A program made the translations under genes and the position numbers. A stretch of 6,430 bases of DNA from Bacteriovorax sp. (GTDB lineage Bacteria; Bdellovibrionota; Bacteriovoracia; Bacteriovoracales; Bacteriovoracaceae), in contig JAURXW010000466.1 of NCBI GenBank assembly GCA_030654205.1, forward strand, positions 1-6,430, in the 5' to 3' direction. Below are positions 1 through 5,928 of the stretch, piece by piece (position 1 is the stretch's first letter; each line of letters begins with the position of its first letter). The notes under the pieces were generated by a model. The model was not told the origin of the DNA. It saw only the letters and a list, made by a program, of their open reading frames with translations, and did no database searches.

Positions 1-169
1 AAATAGGAGTTCCAAAAAATCGTGCGAAAGCTTCTGCTTTTAATGCAAACCAATCATCACCAAAAACGGAATGCAGATGTGTTAGAGGGATATGGAATCG
101 AAAAAAATCCTCATTCTCAATTGATTTAGCAGGTGGTAAATTATTTTGAATTGAAGTTTTATCTTTCAT
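1..169 (-). CDS. DUF1003-like membrane protein, N-terminal part (cut by left window edge)
   Basis: The - strand is open from an ATG at 169 down to base 1, giving 56 codons with no stop. A GGAG ribosome binding site lies at 177-180, seven bases upstream of the ATG, which supports this start. The visible protein begins MKDKTSIQNNLPPAKS, a polar N-terminus, and reaches FGDDWFALKAEAFARFFGTP just before the edge. The AEAFARFFGTP stretch resembles the entry to the first membrane helix in DUF1003 proteins, where an 'FARFxGT-x-FL' pattern precedes a hydrophobic segment. The helices themselves lie outside the window, so membrane topology is not seen. DUF1003 proteins are small predicted membrane proteins of unknown function. 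The gene is divergent from tesA and probably not part of that operon. That it is a real gene start is fairly secure; the family call rests on a short motif recognised from memory. Confidence 0.6.
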   Translation of the reverse strand, partial: MKDKTSIQNNLPPAKSIENEDFFRFHIPLTHLHSVFGDDWFALKAEAFARFFGTPI

Positions 170-199
170 TAAAATGCTCCGTTGTATAACTTTTAGTTA

Positions 200-228
200 A
201 TCATAAGTCACTCTGTGAGAGGTGGCAC
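200..228 (-). promoter_or_regulatory. Candidate sigma70 promoter for the DUF1003-like gene
   Basis: Read on the - strand, GTGCCA (223-228, four of six matches to TTGACA) is followed after exactly 17 bases by TATGAT (200-205, five of six matches to TATAAT). Transcription would begin near 193, leaving a leader of about 24 bases that contains the GGAG at 177-180. The geometry is good, but hexamers of this quality occur by chance in AT-rich DNA. The spacer contains a small perfect inverted repeat, CTCT-gtg-AGAG (211-221), which could be a binding site or chance. No equally good + strand promoter for tesA was found here; TATAAC (185-190) and TATATT (237-242) are possible -10 elements without a convincing -35. 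Confidence 0.35.
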
Positions 229-297
229 TAAAATTTTATATTTCCAATGAGACTAATTAAAGGAATAATTACCAAATCATTACCTATTGGAAATTAT

Positions 298-900
298 ATG
301 AAATTTTTTCTCTTCTTATTTTTTTTAAATTTTATTTTTATAACAACAACTATTGCCTCGACGAATATCCTTTTTTTAGGTGACTCGCTCTCTGAGGGGC
401 AAGGAGTTGATGAGGAGCAGGCGTTTCCTCGATTGGTTGAGAAAAAATTACGTGAAAAGAAATTTGATGTTGCCGTTACAAATGGGGGAGTTAGTGGTGC
501 TACTTCTGCGAGTGGTGAAAGTAGGTTGAAATGGCATTTAAAACAGAAAACAGATATCTTGGTTTTAGAGCTAGGGGCCAATGATGGCTTGCGCGGTTTG
601 AAAATTATTGAGACGGAAAAAAATTTGAGAAAGATAGTTCAACTTGCTAAAAAAAATCATATTAAGGTTTTATTACTTGGTCTATTAATGCCACCAAATT
701 ATGGGATAAAATATACCAAAGAATTTGAATCTATGTATAAAAGAATAAGCTCTGTAGAGAAAATTCCTTTTCTTCCCTTTATCCTAAAAGACATTGCTGG
801 TATTACAGAATTAAATCAAGCCGATGGTATTCATCCAAATGTGCGTGGGCATGAAATCATTGCGATTCGTGTGTCGCAATTTGTGGAGAAAAATTTATGA
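298..900 (+). CDS. tesA: Periplasmic SGNH/GDSL esterase, TesA (acyl-CoA thioesterase I / lysophospholipase / arylesterase type)
   Basis: This is a 200-residue secreted hydrolase of the TesA family, which cleaves thioesters, lysophospholipids and aryl esters in the periplasm. Residues 1-20 form a signal peptide: MKFF, a hydrophobic core rich in F, L and I, then TIA|STN. The predicted mature STNILFLGDSL aligns without gaps to the mature start of E. coli TesA. All SGNH blocks are present: GDSL with nucleophile S30 (mature Ser10, as in E. coli), oxyanion-hole G67 in NGGVSGATS, N95 in LELGANDGLRG, and the D176/H179 pair in DGIHPN. An ATG at 247 is in frame but has no Shine-Dalgarno and would add 17 residues ahead of the signal peptide. 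The ATG at 298 has GGA at 289-291 and gives a standard leader, so it is preferred. The stop overlaps the ybbA start (ATGA), indicating coupled translation. Substrate preference cannot be read from sequence. Confidence 0.93.
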   Translation: MKFFLFLFFLNFIFITTTIASTNILFLGDSLSEGQGVDEEQAFPRLVEKKLREKKFDVAVTNGGVSGATSASGESRLKWHLKQKTDILVLELGANDGLRGLKIIETEKNLRKIVQLAKKNHIKVLLLGLLMPPNYGIKYTKEFESMYKRISSVEKIPFLPFILKDIAGITELNQADGIHPNVRGHEIIAIRVSQFVEKNL

Positions 901-1556
901 AAATTTTAGTTAGAAATATTGGCAAGAAATTCATTCAGGGAAAAAACATTATTCAGGTTTTGGATGATGTCTCGCTGGATATAGGCAGTGGAGAAGTCAT
1001 TGCACTTTTAGGAAAGTCGGGAAGTGGAAAGTCTACGCTTTTATCTCTCCTGGCAGGGCTTGAAAAACCAGACAGTGGGCAAATTATTTATGATCAAGTT
1101 GATTTGACAAAATTATCAGAAGAAAAACTTTGTGAGTGGAGAGCAAAAAAACTGGGAATTGTTTTTCAGCAGTTTAATTTGATTCCTCACTTAACAGCAC
1201 TTGAAAATATTTTACTTCCTTTAGAAATTAACGGTCTTGACGATAGAAAAAAAGCGCTTGATTGGCTTTCGCTTGTGGGGTTAAAAGATCGAAGTGATCA
1301 CTTTCCCTCCATGCTTTCGGGAGGAGAACAACAAAGAGTTGCCATTGCCAGAGCATTAGTTTTTGGTCCACCTGTTTTATTGGCCGATGAACCCACTGGT
1401 AATCTGGATGGAGAAACAGGAAAAAATGTTATTGAAATACTTTTTAAAATTGTTCGCGAAATGAAAACAACTATGATTATTGTTACTCATGATGAAGAAC
1501 TTGCCCTAAAAGCCGATCGTGTTGTTCGTTTAATGGGTGGCAAATGTCATTCTTAA
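897..1556 (+). CDS. ybbA: ABC transporter ATP-binding protein YbbA (MacB/LolD-type ATPase)
   Basis: This is a 219-residue cytoplasmic ATPase that powers the YbbP permease; E. coli YbbA is of similar length. Every nucleotide-binding motif is intact: Walker A GKSGSGKST (39-47), Q-loop FQQFNLIPHLTALEN (from 90), signature LSGGEQQR (140-147), Walker B LLADEP with catalytic E165, D-loop GNLDG (168-172) and switch H198 in VTHDEE. The 'QQFNLIPHLTALENI' and 'SGGEQQRVAIARAL' forms are typical of the LolD/MacB/FtsE/YbbA group, whose members pair with FtsX-like permeases. It has only the single ATPase domain. GGAG at 885-888 lies eight bases before the ATG, and the start overlaps the tesA stop by four bases. 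Its last 13 bases overlap the start of ybbP. The choice of YbbA over LolD rests on the neighbours: TesA before it and a large ten-helix permease after it. Confidence 0.93.
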   Translation: MKILVRNIGKKFIQGKNIIQVLDDVSLDIGSGEVIALLGKSGSGKSTLLSLLAGLEKPDSGQIIYDQVDLTKLSEEKLCEWRAKKLGIVFQQFNLIPHLTALENILLPLEINGLDDRKKALDWLSLVGLKDRSDHFPSMLSGGEQQRVAIARALVFGPPVLLADEPTGNLDGETGKNVIEILFKIVREMKTTMIIVTHDEELALKADRVVRLMGGKCHS

Positions 1557-4096
1557 ATTTTTTTGTACGCGATTTTAAATCTGATAAATCTTTTAACTGG
1601 TTTTATTTACTCTGCGCCTCTTTAGGAATCGTAGGTCTATTATTAGTGGAATCATTTAAAGGAGGTATCGAAGAAAAAGTATCTAAAAATGCTAAAAACT
1701 TTATTGCTTCCGACCTATCTGTTTCAAGTCGAAGGGCCCTAACTCTAGAAGAAAGTGTGGCAATTGAAAATTATCTTAAAAAAAATAAATTAAATTTTGC
1801 CAGATGGCTTGAAAGCTATTCATTAGTTTCAAAAACTTCTGGGGACGCCCCTCTTGCAAAACTTGCAGATTTAAATTTTGTGTCCGATGAGTTTCCTTAC
1901 TATGGCGGAGTTGTCTTAGAAAATGTCGGGCTAATAGGCCCTGGGAAATGGAGTAAACTTCATTCATCTTCAACACCTTATGCTTGGGTCAGTCGGGATC
2001 TCTCTTGGGAATTGGGAATAAAAAAAGGTGAGCAATTAAAAATTGGCGAGCTTAGTTTTACAGTAGATGGAATAATTACCGAAGATAAGTTTTCATCATT
2101 TCGTGGCTTTAATCTAGCTCCTAAAATATTTATTTCCTACAATTATTTGAAAAAAACTGAACTTATTAAGTTTGGTTCAACAGCTAGCTATGCTTATGCT
2201 ATTAAATTATTACCGATAAATAATTTAAAAAAAATTCAACAAGAATTGCGCAATTTGCTTCCAGATAAAGGTATAAAAATTGTAGGTCCGGAAGAATCAA
2301 GTGAGCAAATTGCGCGTTCATTAAATATTTTAAGTGATTATTTGGCACTAATTACTTTGATGACATATCTTTTAAGCCTGGTTGGGCTTTATTACTTTAC
2401 TCAGCATTTTTTGTCTAAAAAGATTAAAACTTTTTCGATTTATAAAGCACTAGGCGTAAAAACCAGCTTTCTATTCAAAGCAAGCTTTGTCCAGCTTATT
2501 GTTCTTACGGTGGTAGCTATAATTGTATCTACGTCAACTGTTCATATCTCCCTTCCTTATCTCGAAGGTTTTTTTTCAGGATTAGTAGGTGAAGAAATAA
2601 TATTTAAACTTCAATATATTTCACTTATAAGAATTCTAGCACTGTCTTTGGGGGGAAGCCTTTTAGCACTCGGCCCTCTTTTTTGGGGAGCTCTACAAAC
2701 TCCTGTTGCCACGATTTTTCAAGACTTACCTGCTGAACTAAAACGAATAAAGTTTTATTATTTTTTGCCACTTTTAATTTATATCATTCTTTTAACTACG
2801 CTTTTGGCAAACTCATTTAAACTTGGTGGGTATTTTCTGGGTACTCTCGCGATTATTGTTTGTCTAGCCGCTACATGCTTTAAATTATTTACCATCTTAT
2901 TGGATAAGATGGCAGAACATTTTAGCTTTGTTTCTCGTCATGCTTCTAAAACACTTAGTCGCTATTTTACCTCGTCTTTTACTATATTTATTTGTTTGTT
3001 AATTGGAATGACCCTAACCACTTTTATTTTTCAAATTGATAATTCATTACGACATGAGTTTACTGAAACTTATGGCAATAGAAGGCCTGATCTTTTTCTT
3101 TTTGATCTTCAAGATTCTCAGTTTGAAAAATTTAATGAACTCGTTATTTCAAAAAAATGGCATCAAACTTTATTGGCCCCAATGATTCGAGGTCGTTTAC
3201 TTAAGCTTAATAATGAAGTTTTGCAAAAAAAAATTGAACCTACTAGTTCTCAATTTTCAACTCGCGAGGATCAAGATTCTGAAAGAATGAGAAATAGGGG
3301 AGTTAATTTAAGCTATCGATCCAATCTTTCTTGGTCTGAAAAAATTGTAGAAGGGAAATTTAATGGAGAAAAATGTAACCCAAATAAAGCGCCATGTGAA
3401 ATTTCTCTTGAGCAATCCTATGCTGCGAGAATTGGTGCTAAAATAGGGGATCAATTATTATTTGATATTAGTGGTTTGTCATTTCCTGGTATTGTTACAA
3501 GTTTTAGAGAAGTGAAATGGATAAGTTTTGAACCAAATTTTTTCATCCTTTTTCAACCTGGTGTACTCGAAGAAGCCCCTAAAACCTATCTGGCTTCATT
3601 TAAAGTGAATTCTTTGGAAGAAAAAAGATTTATATTTTCAAGTATTGCAGAATCTTTTCCTAATGTTTCTCTGTTAGATATTTCTGAACTTGTAAAAAAG
3701 ATAACGACAGTTTTTGATTTAATGGCCATCGCCATTAAATTCATTTCACTTTTATCCTTGCTTGTTGCTTTAGTGGTGCTAATTTCAGTCAGCTTTAATC
3801 ATTTGGACCTAAGAAAAAGAGAAATGACATTATTTTATATGATGGGATTAAAAATTAAACTTATTAGAAAAATATATACAAGAGAGTTTTTTTTATTAAT
3901 TAGTTTATGTATTATTTTATCCCTGCTTTTTGGCTCGGGTCTAACAATTGTTTTGATGAAATATGTTTTTGATAGTGATGCCTTTTTTAGTTTGCCGCTT
4001 ATCATGAGTATCATGATAGGGCTTGGATGCTTTTTATATTTAATTGTGACCATAAGAGTTTTTCAATTAGTAAAAAGGAAAAGTCTTTTTAACTAA
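1544..4096 (+). CDS. ybbP: ABC transporter permease YbbP (FtsX/MacB-like, ten membrane helices)
   Basis: This is an 850-residue inner-membrane permease, slightly longer than E. coli YbbP (about 800). Hydrophobicity suggests ten helices near residues 17-36, 265-287, 314-334, 360-384, 404-425, 430-452, 475-498, 724-752, 782-805 and 814-838. Two large periplasmic domains sit at about 37-264 and 499-723, so the protein reads as two FtsX-type halves, as in YbbP. A type VII mechanism is likely: ATP hydrolysis by YbbA moves the periplasmic domains rather than passing a solute through a pore. The ATG lies inside the end of ybbA, 13 bases before its stop is complete, with GGGTGG (1535-1540) as a close, weak ribosome binding site, so translation is probably coupled. 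The second periplasmic domain holds two cysteines seven residues apart (C611, C618) that could form a disulfide. The 3' end overlaps the convergent exporter gene by 8 bases. LolC/E-type permeases are much shorter and have four helices. Confidence 0.9.
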   Translation: MSFLNFFVRDFKSDKSFNWFYLLCASLGIVGLLLVESFKGGIEEKVSKNAKNFIASDLSVSSRRALTLEESVAIENYLKKNKLNFARWLESYSLVSKTSGDAPLAKLADLNFVSDEFPYYGGVVLENVGLIGPGKWSKLHSSSTPYAWVSRDLSWELGIKKGEQLKIGELSFTVDGIITEDKFSSFRGFNLAPKIFISYNYLKKTELIKFGSTASYAYAIKLLPINNLKKIQQELRNLLPDKGIKIVGPEESSEQIARSLNILSDYLALITLMTYLLSLVGLYYFTQHFLSKKIKTFSIYKALGVKTSFLFKASFVQLIVLTVVAIIVSTSTVHISLPYLEGFFSGLVGEEIIFKLQYISLIRILALSLGGSLLALGPLFWGALQTPVATIFQDLPAELKRIKFYYFLPLLIYIILLTTLLANSFKLGGYFLGTLAIIVCLAATCFKLFTILLDKMAEHFSFVSRHASKTLSRYFTSSFTIFICLLIGMTLTTFIFQIDNSLRHEFTETYGNRRPDLFLFDLQDSQFEKFNELVISKKWHQTLLAPMIRGRLLKLNNEVLQKKIEPTSSQFSTREDQDSERMRNRGVNLSYRSNLSWSEKIVEGKFNGEKCNPNKAPCEISLEQSYAARIGAKIGDQLLFDISGLSFPGIVTSFREVKWISFEPNFFILFQPGVLEEAPKTYLASFKVNSLEEKRFIFSSIAESFPNVSLLDISELVKKITTVFDLMAIAIKFISLLSLLVALVVLISVSFNHLDLRKREMTLFYMMGLKIKLIRKIYTREFFLLISLCIILSLLFGSGLTIVLMKYVFDSDAFFSLPLIMSIMIGLGCFLYLIVTIRVFQLVKRKSLFN

Positions 4097-4100
4097 ATTG
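4064..4100. terminator. Imperfect hairpin across the two convergent stop codons, candidate bidirectional terminator
   Basis: The left arm CAATTAGTAAAAAG (4064-4077) and right arm CTTTTTAACTAAATTG (4085-4100) are complementary over 14 base pairs, with two single-base bulges in the right arm and a 7-base loop (4078-4084). The structure contains the last codons and stop of ybbP (TAA at 4094-4096) and of the exporter (TAA, - strand, at 4089-4091). Because it is nearly symmetrical it could act on transcripts from either side. Only three pairs are G-C, and the T-runs lie inside the arms rather than after them, so it is not a textbook intrinsic terminator. With no intergenic space here, it is the only evident candidate. 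Confidence 0.4.
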
Positions 4101-5816
4101 GCGCTGTAGTAAATGATAATAAAGTCCATCGTGATTTGATGCCAATTCTTCATGCGTACCAGTTTGAACAATTTCACCTTTATCTATAACAAAAATTTTA
4201 TTGGCTTCTTTGATAGTGGAAAGACGATGAGCAATAACTAAGGTTGTTCTGCCTTTCATCAAACGGTTGAGTGCCTCTTGGACAAGACTCTCGCTCGCTG
4301 TATCTAAATTACTTGTGGCCTCATCCAAAATTAATATTTTGGGTGATTTTAAAAGGGCCCTGGCAATTGCTATTCTTTGCTTTTGACCTCCTGAGAGCTG
4401 AATTCCTTTTTCTCCTACTAAGGTATTAAACCCTTCAGGAAATGATTCGATAAACTCTAAGGCATTGGCCGCTTTAGCAGCAGCATACACTTCCTCATCT
4501 AGGGCCTTTGAATTGGAGTAACAAATATTTTCTTTTATTGTCGATGAAATCAGGACTGGCTCTTGAGAGACTAAACCTACATATTCACGCAATGAAAAGG
4601 GATTATAGTTTTTATAATTTTCTCCATCAATTAAAATTTCACCGGAATTTATTTCGTAGAAACGCGGAATTAAACTGCCTATTGTTGTTTTGCCGCTTCC
4701 CGATGGACCTACCAACGCAACCATTTCACCAGGATTTATTTTGAAAGTTATATTTTTTAAAACATCAACATTAGTTCTCATTGGGTAGCTAAAGCTGACA
4801 TTTTTAAATTCAATAGATCCTAAAAGATCATTAATTTTTTTGCCTGAATCATTTAAAAATGGACGTTGCTCAATAATATCAAATACTCTTTTACTTGCAC
4901 CAATACCGGCCATGATATCACCCCAAAGACCTCCAAGACTTCCTACTCCAATAGCTACTATCATTAAATACAAAAGAAACTGGGTGAGATCTCCTATTGA
5001 TAGAGCTCCCGTTACAACTTGATGTCCTCCATACCAAAAAACAAAAGAGATTGAACCAAATCCTACAAGCATTGCAACGGTCATAAAGAGGGCAATTGTT
5101 TTTACTCTTTTTTGGGCCTTGTCTAAAGCATTTTCTAAACGGGAATTATATCGATTTACTTCATTGAGCTCTTGAACAAAAGATTTTACTGTTCTTATTC
5201 CAGAAATTGTCTCATCGGCGACTACACTAGCTTGTGCTAGTGATCCTTGAAAATCATTCGAAAGGACTCGAATTTTTTTTCCGAAAAATAATGTTGAAAG
5301 TGCAATTGGGGGAATCATCAAAAGCATTAATGATGAAAGTTTCCAGGAAGTGTAAAACATAAAGGCAAATCCACCAAGAACCTGGGCCAGATTTCTAAGT
5401 CCCATTGAGACGTTAACACTGACAGTGTTTTGAAGAGTAGTGCAGTCACTTGATAGTCGACTCATTAGATCACCTGTTCTATTTTTATCAAAAAATGAAA
5501 TGTCTTGGGCCAGGATTTTTTTGTAAAGCTCTCTTCTTAGGTTTAAAACCATGCGCTCACCACTCAGGGTAAAAAAGAAGTAACGCAAACTGCCGGCGAC
5601 TCCCATGAGAACAAAAGCGCAAAATATTCCTATAACTGCCGGAAGAAGTAATTCATAATTTTTGGGAGTGAGAACAAAATCAATAAGCCAACGGGTGAGC
5701 TGGGGAAATATTAAAGTACTTCCACTAGATAATATTAAAAATAATAATCCCCAAGAAAGGCAGACCTTTTCAGTTAGAGCGAGTTTGCTAAGCCGATTCC
5801 AGGTTAATTTATCCAT
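4089..5816 (-). CDS. ABC exporter half-transporter, MsbA/ABCB type (fused membrane and ATPase domains)
   Basis: This 575-residue inner-membrane protein should act as a homodimer exporting a lipid, lipopeptide or other hydrophobic compound; MsbA has a similar length. A type-1 exporter domain of six helices (near 20-40, 55-78, 138-158, 160-180, 240-262, 275-297) precedes the ATPase domain from about 335. Motifs are complete: A-loop Y344 in SFSYPMR, Walker A GPSGSGKTT (370-378), Q-loop Q418 in VSQEP, signature LSGGQKQR (474-481), Walker B ILILDEATSNLD with catalytic E499, and switch H530 in IAHRLS. Coupling-helix features such as FFDKNRTGDLMSRLSSD (109 on) are present. AGGA lies seven bases before the ATG at 5816. 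It converges on ybbP with an 8-base overlap and is divergent from the GAF gene. The 'FSYPxR...VLKNI' and 'RFYEINSGEILIDG' wording also fits mitochondrial or TAP-like ABCB relatives. The substrate is therefore unknown, and calling it MsbA proper is not justified. Confidence 0.93.
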   Translation of the reverse strand: MDKLTWNRLSKLALTEKVCLSWGLLFLILSSGSTLIFPQLTRWLIDFVLTPKNYELLLPAVIGIFCAFVLMGVAGSLRYFFFTLSGERMVLNLRRELYKKILAQDISFFDKNRTGDLMSRLSSDCTTLQNTVSVNVSMGLRNLAQVLGGFAFMFYTSWKLSSLMLLMIPPIALSTLFFGKKIRVLSNDFQGSLAQASVVADETISGIRTVKSFVQELNEVNRYNSRLENALDKAQKRVKTIALFMTVAMLVGFGSISFVFWYGGHQVVTGALSIGDLTQFLLYLMIVAIGVGSLGGLWGDIMAGIGASKRVFDIIEQRPFLNDSGKKINDLLGSIEFKNVSFSYPMRTNVDVLKNITFKINPGEMVALVGPSGSGKTTIGSLIPRFYEINSGEILIDGENYKNYNPFSLREYVGLVSQEPVLISSTIKENICYSNSKALDEEVYAAAKAANALEFIESFPEGFNTLVGEKGIQLSGGQKQRIAIARALLKSPKILILDEATSNLDTASESLVQEALNRLMKGRTTLVIAHRLSTIKEANKIFVIDKGEIVQTGTHEELASNHDGLYYHLLQRQFS

Positions 5817-5885
5817 AGTAAAATCCTATAGTATTTTTGGCAAAATTTACCATGCTTAAAAGCTTTAAAAAATCATTTAAAATTT

Positions 5886-5899
5886 AAGTAAATTTACTT
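5886..5899. promoter_or_regulatory. Perfect 14-bp palindrome in the divergent intergenic region, possible operator
   Basis: AAGTAAATTTACTT is its own reverse complement and lies 30 bases upstream of the GAF-protein ATG, in the 112-bp gap between that gene and the divergent exporter. Its position would suit a repressor site near the + strand promoter; TAAAAT (5878-5883) just upstream could be a -10 element. No convincing -35 hexamer was found for either gene. The gap is so AT-rich that short AT palindromes are expected, so this remains a candidate only. Confidence 0.3.
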
Positions 5900-5928
5900 T
5901 AGATCCGAAATTGATATTGGGAGAACAA

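Noticed and set aside
183..211. Alternative - strand sigma70 promoter, GTGACT (206-211) and TATACA (183-188) with a 17-base spacer
   Set aside because: Transcription would start near 176, downstream of the GGAG at 177-180, so the message would lack its ribosome binding site. The promoter at 200-228 fits better.
223..237. TGGCAC resembling the -24 element of a sigma54 promoter upstream of tesA
   Set aside because: The required GC of the -12 element is absent at the correct spacing; the positions read only T.
294..581. Long - strand reading frame opposite tesA
   Set aside because: It lies entirely opposite a conserved esterase with all catalytic motifs and shows no recognisable domain.
1292..1303. 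12-bp perfect palindrome AAGTGATCACTT inside ybbA
   Set aside because: It lies mid-gene and encodes ordinary residues between the helical subdomain and the signature motif; no regulatory role is evident.
4001..4019. Repeated TATCATGA units and a 10-bp palindrome near the end of ybbP
   Set aside because: They encode the IMSIMIG helix residues; the repeat follows from codon choice for Ile-Met.
4508..5022. + strand reading frames opposite the ABC exporter
   Set aside because: They are shadows of a fully motif-complete exporter gene and have no plausible ribosome binding sites or domains.
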